Assembly: GCA_014649155.1 (NCBI GenBank)
Contig: BMSM01000015.1
Span: 1 to 64,000, forward strand
Length of the DNA: 64,000 bases
Reading direction: 5' to 3'
Source of the DNA: Streptomyces griseoviridis
GTDB lineage: Bacteria; Actinomycetota; Actinomycetes; Streptomycetales; Streptomycetaceae
Shown piece after piece: positions 29,396 through 38,253 of this stretch. The notes below the pieces were generated by a model. It saw only the letters and a list, made by a program, of their open reading frames with translations, did not search any database and was not told the DNA's origin. The first letter of the stretch is position 1. Each line of letters opens with the position of its first letter. The position numbers and the translations under genes are program-made.

Positions 29396-30652
29396 GTGAA
29401 CACCGTCGCCACCCAGCCCCACGTGCAGCCCGGCACGCAGCCGGGCACGCAGACCGGCTCCCAGCCCGGCACGCGGCCCGGCACCCCCCGCCGCGCCGGC
29501 TGGCACCGCCTCCCGGTCACCGAGGTGCGCCGCCTGACCGCCGACACCGTGGCCGTCACCCTGGACGTCCCCGCCGCCCTGCGGGACGTGTTTGCCCACC
29601 GCCCCGGCCGGCACGTCGTCGTCCGGCACCGCCGCCCCGGCGGCGAACTGCGCCGCAGCTACTCGCTCTGCCCGCCCCCGCACGACCCCGGCGGGTTCCG
29701 CCTGGTGATCAAGCGCGGCTCGGCGGACGGCTTCGGGGCCCACGCCCTCACCCGGCTCGCCCCCGGCGACCACCTCGAACTCTCCCCGCCCACCGGCTCC
29801 TTCGCCCTCGCGGAGCTGCCGCCCGGCGGCCACCACGTCCTGCTCGCGGGCGGCTCCGGCATCACCCCCCTCGCCCCGATGGCCGCCGACGCCCTGCGCC
29901 GTGACCCGGCCTGCCGGGTCAGCCTCGTCCACTCCGTGCGCACCGCCGCCGACGCCGTGCTCGCCGACGAACTGGCCGAGCTGAAGGACCGGTACATCCG
30001 GCGCCTCACCGTCCTCCACGTGCTGACCCGCGAGGACCGGGGCACCGGCGGCCCGCTCGCCGGACGGATCGACGGCGACGCCCTGCGCCGCCTGCTGGCC
30101 GCCGTGGACGCCCGGCCAGGACCGCACACCGCCTTCGCCCTGTGCGGCCCGCCCGGCCTGCTCGACACCGCCCTGCGCACCCTGACCGACTGGGGCGCCG
30201 ACCCGGCCCTCGTCCGCCGGGAACTGTTCACGCCGGGCACGCCGGGCACGCCGGGCACGCCGGGCACGCCGGGCATGCCGGGTTCGACGGGGGCGACGGG
30301 GACGCCGGACACGGCGGGTCCCCGGGACACGCCGGGCGCGCAGCCCCCCGCCCCCGCCCGCACCGCCGCGGGGGAGACCCGCGTGACCGCCCTCCTCGAC
30401 GGCCGCCGCCGCACCGCCACCGTCCAGGCCCGGGACCCCGCACTCCTCGACGCGCTGCTGCGCGCCCACCCCGACGTGCCGTACGCCTGCCGCGAGGGCA
30501 TCTGCGGCAGCTGCCGCGCCAGGGTCGTCGCCGGGCGCGTGACGGCGGACGACCAGCCCGCCCTGGACGACCGCGACCGCGCCGCCGGCTACACCCTCGT
30601 CTGCCGCGCCCGGCCCGCCACCCCCGACCTCACCCTCGACTTCGACGCCTGA
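29396..30652 (+). CDS. antL: PaaE-like ferredoxin-NADP reductase/ferredoxin fusion
   Basis: A 418-aa electron-transfer subunit. The FAD/NADPH reductase half shows RRSYSLCPPP and LLAGGSGITPLAPM; the C-terminal 2Fe-2S ferredoxin shows CREGICGSCRARVVAG plus a last cysteine in YTLVCRARP. It feeds electrons from NADPH to AntH. Two unusual Pro-Gly-Thr-rich segments stand out: residues 10-31 and the linker about 278-300, the latter encoded by a 9-bp tandem repeat. Together they make the protein longer than typical PaaE (about 350 aa). Confidence 0.92.
   Translation: MNTVATQPHVQPGTQPGTQTGSQPGTRPGTPRRAGWHRLPVTEVRRLTADTVAVTLDVPAALRDVFAHRPGRHVVVRHRRPGGELRRSYSLCPPPHDPGGFRLVIKRGSADGFGAHALTRLAPGDHLELSPPTGSFALAELPPGGHHVLLAGGSGITPLAPMAADALRRDPACRVSLVHSVRTAADAVLADELAELKDRYIRRLTVLHVLTREDRGTGGPLAGRIDGDALRRLLAAVDARPGPHTAFALCGPPGLLDTALRTLTDWGADPALVRRELFTPGTPGTPGTPGTPGMPGSTGATGTPDTAGPRDTPGAQPPAPARTAAGETRVTALLDGRRRTATVQARDPALLDALLRAHPDVPYACREGICGSCRARVVAGRVTADDQPALDDRDRAAGYTLVCRARPATPDLTLDFDA
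30231..30275 (+). repeat. 9-bp tandem repeat coding for a Pro-Gly-Thr linker
   Basis: Five perfect copies of CGCCGGGCA in a row encode repeating TPG units between the reductase and ferredoxin domains of AntL. Being a multiple of three, gain or loss of copies would change linker length without a frameshift. Confidence 0.9.
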
Positions 30653-30700
30653 CCCCGCCTCACCGAAGCCGGTACACCACGCTCACCGAAGGAGACCGAG

Positions 30701-31483
30701 ATGACCACCGCCGCGCGCCGCCACCAGGGCAGGACCGCCCTGGTCACCGGAGGCAGCCGGGGCATCGGCCGAGCCATCAGCCACCGCCTGGCCCGCGAGG
30801 GCGCCCTGGTGGCGGTCCACTACGGCCACGACGCGACCGCCGCCGAACGCACCGTCAAGGAGATCGAGGCCGACGGTGGCCGGGCCTTCCCCGTCCACGC
30901 CGAACTCGGCGTCCCCGGCGACGCCGACACCCTGTGGGCGGCCTTCGACCGGGCCCTGGCCGAACGGGACGACGCCCCCGCCGGCCTGGACATCCTCGTC
31001 AACAACGCCGGCATCACCCTCCCCCGCCCCCTCGCCCGGGTCACTGAGGCCGACTACGACCGGGTCTTCGCCATCAACACCAAGGCGCCGTTCTTCATCA
31101 TCCAGCGCGGTCTGGACCGCCTGCGCGACGGCGGGCGCGTCATCAACATCTCCTCCGTCGTCACCCGCATCGCCTACCCGCCCCTCGTGTCGTACGCCAT
31201 GACCAAGGCGGCCCTCGACCACCTCACCCTCACCCTCGCCCAGGAACTCGGCCCCCGCGGCATCACCGTCAACGCCGTCGCGCCCGGCTACACCGAGACG
31301 GAGATCAACCCCACCCTCGCCGTCCCGGAGATCCGCCGCAGGTACTCCGAGGCGTCCACGTTCGGCCGGCTCGGCGACCCGGTGGACATCGCCGACGTCG
31401 TGTCCTTCGTCGCGAGCGACGAGGCCCGCTGGGTGACCGGCCAGTGGATCGACGCCTCCGGCGGCGCCCACCTCGGTGTGTGA
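30701..31483 (+). CDS. antM: Short-chain dehydrogenase, trans-acting ketoreductase
   Basis: A 260-aa SDR with TGGSRGIGRAIS (NADP-binding, residue 16), NNAGI, INISSV, and the catalytic Tyr/Lys in SYAMTKAALDH. AntM is the discrete reductase that reduces the beta-keto group made by AntD, creating the C-8 hydroxyl later acylated by AntB; AntD has no KR domain, which agrees. AAGGAG precedes the ATG. Confidence 0.9.
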   Translation: MTTAARRHQGRTALVTGGSRGIGRAISHRLAREGALVAVHYGHDATAAERTVKEIEADGGRAFPVHAELGVPGDADTLWAAFDRALAERDDAPAGLDILVNNAGITLPRPLARVTEADYDRVFAINTKAPFFIIQRGLDRLRDGGRVINISSVVTRIAYPPLVSYAMTKAALDHLTLTLAQELGPRGITVNAVAPGYTETEINPTLAVPEIRRRYSEASTFGRLGDPVDIADVVSFVASDEARWVTGQWIDASGGAHLGV

Positions 31484-31508
31484 CCCGCCCGCACCCCCAG
31501 GAGACGCG

Positions 31509-32357
31509 ATGAACGACAGCACGACCACCCTCGACCGCCCCGTGGCGGACGACGCCCTGACCCGCCCCTTCCCGGGCGCGAGCCCCTACGACACCTACGT
31601 CCACGCCTCCGTCCTCAACTCCCTGCAACAGCCGCTCACCGAGGCCCCCGACGAGATGGGCTTCCTCGTCACCACCCAGGTGATGGAGCTGTGGTTCACC
31701 CTGATCGTGCACGAGTGGCGCACGGCCCGGGTGGCCTTTGCCAAGGACGAGCTGCCCGCGGCCATGGACGCGCTCACCCGCAGCCGCCGCGCGCTGACCG
31801 CCCTCTCCGGCGCCTGGGCGCCCATCGCCGCGCTGACCCCGGCCCAGTTCAACGGCTTCCGGGCGGCGTTCGGCCGGGCGTCCGGCTTCCAGTCGGCGAT
31901 GTACCGGCACATGGAGTTCCTGCTCGGCGACAAGAACGCCGGCCTGCTGCGGGCCCACAGCGGCGACCGGGCCGTCCACGAGGCGCTCGGCGAGACCTTC
32001 CGCGAGCCGTCCCTGTACGACGAGGTCCTGGCCCACCTGCACCGGCAGGGCCGGCCCGTCCCCGCCCACGTCCTCGAACGGGACGTCACCCGCCCGTACG
32101 CCTCCGACCCCGGCGTCGTGGAGACCTGGCGGCAGATCTACGCCGGTCCCCAGCACCACCCCCACGTCGCCCTCGGCGAACTCCTCACCGACGTCGCCGA
32201 ACTCGTCGCCCGCTGGCGGTACGAGCACGTCGCGGTGGTCCGCCGCGCCATGGGCGCCAAGCCCGGCAGCGCCGGCTCCTCGGGCCTCGCCTGGCTGGAG
32301 CGGCGCGCGGCCCGCCCCGTCTTCCCGGAGCTGTGGGAGGCCCGCGGTGCCGTCTAG
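31509..32357 (+). CDS. antN: Tryptophan 2,3-dioxygenase
   Basis: A 282-aa haem dioxygenase that opens the indole ring of tryptophan to N-formylkynurenine, the first step to anthranilate. Family marks: LTEAPDEMGFLVTTQVMELWFTLIVHE with the distal-side histidine, and FRAAFGRASGFQSAMYRHMEFLLG. The ATG at 31509 follows CCAGGAG; an upstream in-frame ATG has no site. It ends eleven bases inside antO. Confidence 0.93.
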   Translation: MNDSTTTLDRPVADDALTRPFPGASPYDTYVHASVLNSLQQPLTEAPDEMGFLVTTQVMELWFTLIVHEWRTARVAFAKDELPAAMDALTRSRRALTALSGAWAPIAALTPAQFNGFRAAFGRASGFQSAMYRHMEFLLGDKNAGLLRAHSGDRAVHEALGETFREPSLYDEVLAHLHRQGRPVPAHVLERDVTRPYASDPGVVETWRQIYAGPQHHPHVALGELLTDVAELVARWRYEHVAVVRRAMGAKPGSAGSSGLAWLERRAARPVFPELWEARGAV

Positions 32358-33186
32358 GACCATCTCCGCCTTCGCGGCCGAGGAGGAGCGCCGCGTCCTG
32401 AGCCTGAAGCCGGTCCTCGCCCCGGCCCACGGCCGCTACGGCGACCACCCCCACCACACCTACGACCGCTGGCCGTCCGACGACCCCGACGCCCCCCTGG
32501 TCGTCCTGCTGCACGGCGGGTACTGGCGCTACGACCGGATGCACCTCACCCCGTTCGCGGCGTACCTCTCCCGGCAGGGCTTCGACGTGCTGCTCCCCGG
32601 CTTCCGCCGCTCCGGCGGCGCGGGCGGCTACCCCGAGACCTTCGACGACGTCGCCCGGATCGTGGACACCCTGCCCGAGGGACGGCCGTACGTCCTCGCG
32701 GGCCACTGCTCCGGCGGCCACCTGGCCCTGTGGTGCGCCGCCCGCGGCCTGCTCCCCGAGGGCTCCCGCTGGCACACCCGCACCCTGCCGACCAGCGTGC
32801 TCGCCCTCGCCCCGATCACCGACCTGACCGCCACCCGCCGGGACGACCTCAGCGACGGCGCCGCCCTCCAGCTCCTCGGCGGCGAGGAGAGCTTCGCGCG
32901 CCGCCTGCCCGAGGTCGACCCCCTGACCCTGCTGCGCGCCGCCGGCACCACCGGCGTGCCCACGGTGCTGCTGCACGGCGCCGCCGACGAGGAGGTCCCG
33001 CTCACCCAGTTCAGCGACTACGCGGCCGTGCACACCGACCTGAGGACGGTCGTCCTGCCCGGCACCGGCCACTACACCCTCATCGAACCGGAAGCACCCG
33101 GCGCCCGCGCGGTCGCCGGCACCCTCCGGGAACTGGCGGCCGCCTTCCCGCCCGGCCGCGCGGACCAGGAGGCCGCACCCCGATGA
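32347..33186 (+). CDS. antO: Alpha/beta hydrolase, kynurenine formamidase-like
   Basis: A 279-aa hydrolase with the formamidase motif LLHGGYWR (about residue 56) and nucleophile elbow AGHCSGGHLAL (the usual alanine is cysteine), plus a late aspartate/histidine pair (GTGHYTLIEP). It resembles kynurenine formamidases and could make kynurenine from N-formylkynurenine. In antimycin literature AntO is also proposed to install the N-formyl group on the aminosalicylate. The sequence alone cannot choose. GTG start inside antN. Confidence 0.87.
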   Translation: MPSRTISAFAAEEERRVLSLKPVLAPAHGRYGDHPHHTYDRWPSDDPDAPLVVLLHGGYWRYDRMHLTPFAAYLSRQGFDVLLPGFRRSGGAGGYPETFDDVARIVDTLPEGRPYVLAGHCSGGHLALWCAARGLLPEGSRWHTRTLPTSVLALAPITDLTATRRDDLSDGAALQLLGGEESFARRLPEVDPLTLLRAAGTTGVPTVLLHGAADEEVPLTQFSDYAAVHTDLRTVVLPGTGHYTLIEPEAPGARAVAGTLRELAAAFPPGRADQEAAPR

Positions 33187-34460
33187 CCACCGCACTCTCC
33201 GCCCCGCCCGCCCCGCCCGCCCTGCGCGCCCTGCGCGCCCAGGCCGACCGCCTGGACGCCGCCGACCCCCTGGCCCCCCTGCGCGCCCGCTTCCTCCTCC
33301 CCCCGGACGTCGTCTACCTCGACGGCAACTCCCTCGGCCCGCTGCCCGCCGCCGTGCCGCCCGCCCTGGACGACGCGGTGCGCCGCCAGTGGGGCACCGG
33401 CCTGATCGGCTCCTGGAACGGGGCCGGCTGGTGGGAGGCCCCGCTGCGGGTGGGCGACGCCGTCGGCCGGCTGATCGGCGCCGCGCCGGGCCAGACCGTC
33501 GCGGGCGACTCCACCAGCGTGCAGCTGTTCACCGCGCTGGACGCCGCCGCCGCGCTCCGCCCGGACCGCCCCCTGCTGGTCACCGACCCCGGGCACTTCC
33601 CCACCGACCGCTACCTGGCCGACGCGGTCGCCCGCCGGCGCGGCCTCGACGTCCGCCGGGTGCCTCCGGCGGACCTCCCGGCCTTCCTCGCCGCCGAGGG
33701 CCACCGGACCGCCGTCGTCAGCTACTCGCCCGTCGACTTCCGCACCGGCGAGCTGTACGACCTGGCGGCGCTGACGCGGGCCGCCCACGACGCCGGCGCC
33801 CTCGCCCTGTGGGACCTGTGCCACGCCGCCGGGGCCCTCCCGCTCGACGTCGACGGCACCGGCGTCGACCTGGCCGTCGGCTGCGGCTACAAGTTCCTCT
33901 CCGGCGGCCCCGGCGCCCCCGCCTACCTGTACGTCGCCCAGCGCCACCACGCCGCGCTGGAGACGCCCCTGCCCGGCTGGACCGGCCACGCCGCCCCCTT
34001 CGACCTGGCCGCCGGCTACCGCCCGGCCCCGGGCATCGCCCGCGCCCGCATCGGCACCCCGCCGATCCTCTCCCTGCTCGCCCTCGAAGCGGCCCTCACC
34101 GCCTTCGACGGCGTCGACCTGCGCCAGGTCCGCGCCAAGAGCCTCTCCCTGACCGGCTTCTTCCTGCGCTGCGCGGACGAACTCCTCACCCCCCTCGGCT
34201 TCGCCCCGGTCACCCCCGCCGACCCGGCCCGCCGCGGCAGCCAGGTCACCCTGCGCCACCCCGACGCCCACGCCCTGACCCGTGCCCTGGCCCACCACGG
34301 CGTCCTGGCCGACATGCGCGCCCCCGACCTCCTCCGCTTCGGCGTCAACGCCCTCTACACCACCCACACCGACCTCCTGGAAGCCGCCCTCCGCCTCCAC
34401 ACCCTCACCGCCACCGGGGCCTACGACCGGACACCGCCCGCGCCGGGGGTGGTGACCTGA
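33183..34460 (+). CDS. antP: Kynureninase
   Basis: A 425-aa PLP enzyme that cleaves kynurenine to anthranilate and alanine. Motifs: YLDGNSLGPLP, WWEAPLRVGD, GDSTSVQLF, the phosphate/ring region LWDLCHAAGALPLDVDGTGVD, and the PLP lysine in GCGYKFLSGGPGAPAYLYV. ATGA overlap with antO. Presence of both antP and antQ marks the long form of antimycin clusters. It is the last gene of the antH-P operon and converges with a membrane protein gene 25 bp away. Confidence 0.93.
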   Translation: MTTALSAPPAPPALRALRAQADRLDAADPLAPLRARFLLPPDVVYLDGNSLGPLPAAVPPALDDAVRRQWGTGLIGSWNGAGWWEAPLRVGDAVGRLIGAAPGQTVAGDSTSVQLFTALDAAAALRPDRPLLVTDPGHFPTDRYLADAVARRRGLDVRRVPPADLPAFLAAEGHRTAVVSYSPVDFRTGELYDLAALTRAAHDAGALALWDLCHAAGALPLDVDGTGVDLAVGCGYKFLSGGPGAPAYLYVAQRHHAALETPLPGWTGHAAPFDLAAGYRPAPGIARARIGTPPILSLLALEAALTAFDGVDLRQVRAKSLSLTGFFLRCADELLTPLGFAPVTPADPARRGSQVTLRHPDAHALTRALAHHGVLADMRAPDLLRFGVNALYTTHTDLLEAALRLHTLTATGAYDRTPPAPGVVT

Positions 34461-34485
34461 GCGGCCTCGTCACCGTCCGGGGCGG

Positions 34486-35016
34486 TCACCGCTCCGCGTA
34501 GCGCAGGAACTGCCAGCCCAGGACGGCCTGGAAGAGCGTCTGGACGAGTGAGACGATCACGAACGCCGGCCGGACGGCGGACGAGCACCAGAACGCGGTC
34601 AGGCAGAGCATCGGCAGGACCAGGTAGGTGATCAGGTCCACGGCGGTCTGCAGCCGCTTGCGGGTGGCGCGGCCCGCGTCGTCGCGGTGGTAGGTCTCCC
34701 AGCCGAACACGCCGTCGGCGCCGCTGAGTTCGGCCAGCCGCGGTCCCAGCCGGTCGCGGACGTAGGAGCCGGCCGCCGAGATCTTCTCGTCGTTGACCAG
34801 GTAGGTCCAGCCCAGGACCAGGCAGATCACGGGGACGGCGAGCAGCAGCCGGGTCTGCCCGCTCTGGACGGTGATCGTCAGGACCGCGGTGGCCGCGGCG
34901 AGCGTGAAGTACAGCAGGTTGTCACGGAAGCCTATCCGGGTCTTCTGCTCCTCCTTGAGCCGGTCGTACTCGGCCAGCAGCAGTCTGCTCTCGGTGACGT
35001 CCTCGGTGGCGGCCAC
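34486..35016 (-). CDS. Small four-helix membrane protein of unknown function
   Basis: A 176-aa protein from a GTG start (AGGGAGG upstream). After a charged N-terminus (LLAEYDRLKEEQKTRIGFRDN) there are two pairs of hydrophobic helices: about residues 34-75 and 122-170. A middle soluble part contains YVRDRLGPRLAEL and WETYHRDD. I do not recognise the family with certainty; such small DUF proteins occur beside bacterial immune effectors. It is the last gene of a minus-strand operon, separated from the previous gene by a hairpin. Confidence 0.75.
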   Translation of the reverse strand: MAATEDVTESRLLLAEYDRLKEEQKTRIGFRDNLLYFTLAAATAVLTITVQSGQTRLLLAVPVICLVLGWTYLVNDEKISAAGSYVRDRLGPRLAELSGADGVFGWETYHRDDAGRATRKRLQTAVDLITYLVLPMLCLTAFWCSSAVRPAFVIVSLVQTLFQAVLGWQFLRYAER

Positions 35017-35054
35017 GGCCCTCCCTGAACTCGGGTACCGGCTGGTCCGACGCG

Positions 35055-35093
35055 GGGCGGGCGGGGTTCCGGCGCTCCGGACCCCGCCCGCCC
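35055..35093 (-). terminator. Hairpin between the two membrane protein genes
   Basis: A perfect 13-bp stem, GGGCGGGCGGGGT paired with its complement (35055-35067 and 35081-35093), with a 13-base loop. It may partly terminate or protect the upstream transcript, lowering expression of the small membrane protein relative to the 660-aa protein. Confidence 0.6.
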
Positions 35094-35110
35094 TCAGGGC
35101 TCCGGACATC

Positions 35111-37093
35111 TCAGTCAGGTGCGCGGAAGGGCGGCAGGTTGTTGGGGTTGTTCCGTTCGATCCACTTCTTCCCGTCCGCCGCGATTCCCTCCAGGAGGCG
35201 GAAGGTGTGGATGAAACCGGCCGCGTTGAGATTGATCTCGGCGATCTCCTGGGCGTTCTCGTCCGGCGCCAGTTGATGGGTGTCGGCGTCCTTGACGCGG
35301 ATGTTCCTGGCCGGCCCGTTGGTGAGGACGAGTTCGAGGTCGTACCCGACATTGCTGCGTTCCGTGACCTGCACGGAGGACAACGCGTCGAAGCGGTAAT
35401 TGCTCCGCTGCTCGTTCTCGCGTTTCCCATCGGTGAAATCGAATTCCGTGCTGATCTCGCGGACACCGTCCTGGGTGACCAGGAAAAGCCGGAAACTGTA
35501 GCGCGAGTACCGCCAGGGACCGCCCTTCACGCGCCCTCGCTTGTAGGGGCGGGCGGGGGTCACCAGGATGGTGTGGGTGATCAGGTCCCGCCAGGTGAGC
35601 TGGTAGTGGCGGAGCGCTTCGTCGACGAACAGCGTCTTGTCGCAGCTGAGCCAGGTCTCCATCTCCAGCTCGCTGGGCCGCGTGGTGTCCAGATACGACT
35701 TCCAGCTCTGGTACGCGGCCTGCCGCGCGGCCAGCCGCTCCTGGTAGGCGCGGTGCTCCTCGGCCACTTCGCGTTCCTCGTCCTTGGCCTCCAGCCACAA
35801 GGTCGCGGCCGTGCGTCCGGACCAGAAGGCACCGGCCAGGGCCAGGACGGCCAGCAGCGTCCGGAACGCCCCGGAACCGGAGGCCACGGCTCCGAGCAGG
35901 CCGAAGGTGGTGAAGGCGAGAACGATGAAGGCCACCACGCACAGGGCCTTGGCCGGCACCGGTGTCCGGTGCTGGGGACCCTGGTCGAACAGGGTGCCGT
36001 CGTCGTGGCGGTCCCGGGCGTCCTCGGCGAGGTGACGGATCAGCCAGTTGACCCGGTCCACGCCGATCCGGCTCTCGCGGTAGAGGACCGCGATCTCGGC
36101 CACGAGGCCGTCGCGGACACCAGCGCTCAGGCTGAGCCACTGGGGCGCGGTCAGACCGCGGGGCACGTGGACACCGAAGTAGTACTGGAACGACTGGCGG
36201 ACGCTCTTGGTGAACCCGTCCGAGGCGGAGGCGGGACCGACCGTGTGCGGGGCCGGGGACCGGGCGCCCGCGGCCTTCAGCCGGTGTTCCTGGTACCACC
36301 ACGCCCGGCCGAAGCGGACCAGGGCCGCGGCGGCGCCGCCCGCCAGCAGGAGCAGCGGGACTGCCGTGGCCGGCTCCGCGAGCAGCGCCAGGACGGAGAA
36401 GACCCCGACGCTCACGGCGAACAGGCCGGCCCGGACCGGGACCGCCGCCTGGCCGGTGGCGTCGGCGCGCGGCCGGGGCGGCAGGGCGCGCGGCCCGATG
36501 GGGTCGGGTTCGAAGTAGGCCCAGACCCGCTGGACCCGGTCATGCCCGAAGCGTTCCGCCTCGGCCCGCTCGCGGTGCTCGGACCACAGGCTGTCCTTCA
36601 GCCCCCCGGTGAGCACGAGGTCGAGGTGGTGGAGGATCGCCTCCCGCCGGAGCGGCGGCAGGGCCCGCAGCCGCTCCAGTACGCGTCCGGTCCCGCCGTC
36701 CGGGGTGCTGAGCATCGCCAGCAGTTCGAACGTGACGCGCAGCGCGTCCTTCCACTCCCCCTCGGCGTAGGCCCCCACGAGTCCGGAGGCGTAGTGCAGC
36801 CGCTGGAGTTCCTCGGCGCCGAGCTCGTGGTAGGCGCGTGCGCTGAGCATGGCGAGCACCCAGTGGAAGCGGACCTCCGCGTTGTCATGTCCGTGGGCGA
36901 TCGCGTCACCGATCAGCTCGCGGGCTCGGCTGGGGACGCCCTCCTCCAGGAACCGCACACCGACCTTGTACTTCTCCTGGGGCGACGCGTCCGGAGGGAC
37001 TATGTACACCTGGGAGTTGTGTACGGTCTCGGCCTGGATCCCGACGGTGGAGTACGCGGCCGTGTTGTACGTGCCCCCGCTGCCGTCGCTCAT
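35111..37093 (-). CDS. Membrane protein with N-terminal amyloid-signalling-like motif
   Basis: A 660-aa protein of unknown function. Residues about 10-31 (NTAAYSTVGIQAETVHNSQV) align without gaps to a segment of the adjacent phosphorylase-like protein and resemble RHIM-like bacterial amyloid motifs. Residues 35-190 are helical, repeat-like (KYKVGVRFLEEGVPSRARELI). Two pairs of membrane helices follow (about 220-265 and 390-440) around a soluble loop. The C-terminal 200 residues look beta-rich and globular (KTLFVDEALRHYQLTWRDLI). Its ATG overlaps the preceding stop (ATGA). It could be the membrane-damaging partner of a two-protein signalling pair; this is inference. Confidence 0.75.
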   Translation of the reverse strand: MSDGSGGTYNTAAYSTVGIQAETVHNSQVYIVPPDASPQEKYKVGVRFLEEGVPSRARELIGDAIAHGHDNAEVRFHWVLAMLSARAYHELGAEELQRLHYASGLVGAYAEGEWKDALRVTFELLAMLSTPDGGTGRVLERLRALPPLRREAILHHLDLVLTGGLKDSLWSEHRERAEAERFGHDRVQRVWAYFEPDPIGPRALPPRPRADATGQAAVPVRAGLFAVSVGVFSVLALLAEPATAVPLLLLAGGAAAALVRFGRAWWYQEHRLKAAGARSPAPHTVGPASASDGFTKSVRQSFQYYFGVHVPRGLTAPQWLSLSAGVRDGLVAEIAVLYRESRIGVDRVNWLIRHLAEDARDRHDDGTLFDQGPQHRTPVPAKALCVVAFIVLAFTTFGLLGAVASGSGAFRTLLAVLALAGAFWSGRTAATLWLEAKDEEREVAEEHRAYQERLAARQAAYQSWKSYLDTTRPSELEMETWLSCDKTLFVDEALRHYQLTWRDLITHTILVTPARPYKRGRVKGGPWRYSRYSFRLFLVTQDGVREISTEFDFTDGKRENEQRSNYRFDALSSVQVTERSNVGYDLELVLTNGPARNIRVKDADTHQLAPDENAQEIAEINLNAAGFIHTFRLLEGIAADGKKWIERNNPNNLPPFRAPD

Positions 37094-38253
37094 GACAGGT
37101 CACCCGCCGCGGCGACCAGGGGAGCCAGCGCGGCCAGCAGCTCGGGGGAGTCCGCGACCAGGCCGCGCAACCTCTTCAGCGCCATGGTCGCCCGCTTGCG
37201 CGAGGCGGGGGTGTCCTCCTTCGCCGCCCGGCGGGCGAAGCCCAGTTCGGCCAGCGCCTCCCGGTGCGTGTCGTCGTCGAGGGTGCCCTCGGCGTGGTGA
37301 CGCTTCAGGCGGTCGCGGAGCCCGTCCAGCTCCGTGACCAGGTCCGCCGGGCGGCTCACCGCCGGGGCCGCGTTCACGTGCGCGCTGCTGCTCTGGACGG
37401 AGCCGGCCATGATGCCGACGGTGCTGCCGTGCGCGGTGTTGTCGACGTGCTCCCTCGGCCTGTCGCCCGTACGGGCCCGGTCTGCTCGGGACATGGCGAT
37501 CTGCTCCTGTTCTCCCACCAGTTCCACGGCCAGCCGGACGGCGAACGCCGCCGCGTTCGCCGCGGCCCGTGGCTGCCGGTCACGGTCCTTCGTGCTGCTC
37601 TTGGTGCCGTCCGCCCGGTCGCTGATCCCCCGGATGATGGCCACCGGCGCCCCGTTCAGATGGCCGGCCTGCGCCACGCCGGCGGCCTCCATCTCGATGG
37701 CGAGCGCGTCGTTGTAGTGCTGCCTGATCCACCGCGCCTCGGCGGAGATCCTCGAGTTCTGCACCACCTCGCCGGCGGCGATCGCGCCGAAGCGCACCTG
37801 CGGCGCGCGCCCGCGCCCGGGGGACTCGTCGGCCCAGCCGCCGACCCGGGCCAGGTGCGCACCGAGCTGGCTGATGCCGTGGGCCGTCTCCCACACCCGG
37901 GGACGGGACTTGAGCCCGTCGTCCTCGCTGGTCCCGCCGTGGTACGCGTACACATGGCTCGCCATCACCACGTCGCCGAGCCTGGCGGTGTCCCACAGGG
38001 CACCGGCGACGCCGACGAACAACACGGCCACCGGCGAGAACTCCTGGATCGCGCGCTCGGCGATGACCGCGGCGGAATGGTTCCCCTTGTTGGTCAGCCC
38101 CAGCGCGACCCGGCACGAAGTGCCTTGTACGGTTCCCACCTCGAACCGGGTCCCGCGCTCGTGGAGGTGCGCCCGCGGTCCGGCCAGTTTCCGGCGCACG
38201 GCCTCGTACTCGAGATTGAGGGCGGTGAGGATCACCACCAGGTCTTTCGACAT
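37090..38253 (-). CDS. Nucleoside phosphorylase-fold protein with C-terminal amyloid-like motif
   Basis: A 387-aa protein. Residues 1-240 are a PNP/UDP phosphorylase (MTA/SAH nucleosidase-like) domain: DLVVILTALNLEYEAVRRKL, LFVGVAGAL, GDVVMASHVYAYHGGT, and the ribose/base site ALAIEMEAAGVAQAG and AIIRGISDRAD. Residues about 271-293 (NTAHGSTVGIMAGSVQSSSA) match the N-terminal motif of the membrane protein encoded next. A charged helical tail follows. Domains of this type serve as effectors or sensors in bacterial and fungal NLR-like immunity. The start directly abuts the Nudix stop (TAG-ATG). Confidence 0.82.
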   Translation of the reverse strand: MSKDLVVILTALNLEYEAVRRKLAGPRAHLHERGTRFEVGTVQGTSCRVALGLTNKGNHSAAVIAERAIQEFSPVAVLFVGVAGALWDTARLGDVVMASHVYAYHGGTSEDDGLKSRPRVWETAHGISQLGAHLARVGGWADESPGRGRAPQVRFGAIAAGEVVQNSRISAEARWIRQHYNDALAIEMEAAGVAQAGHLNGAPVAIIRGISDRADGTKSSTKDRDRQPRAAANAAAFAVRLAVELVGEQEQIAMSRADRARTGDRPREHVDNTAHGSTVGIMAGSVQSSSAHVNAAPAVSRPADLVTELDGLRDRLKRHHAEGTLDDDTHREALAELGFARRAAKEDTPASRKRATMALKRLRGLVADSPELLAALAPLVAAAGDLS

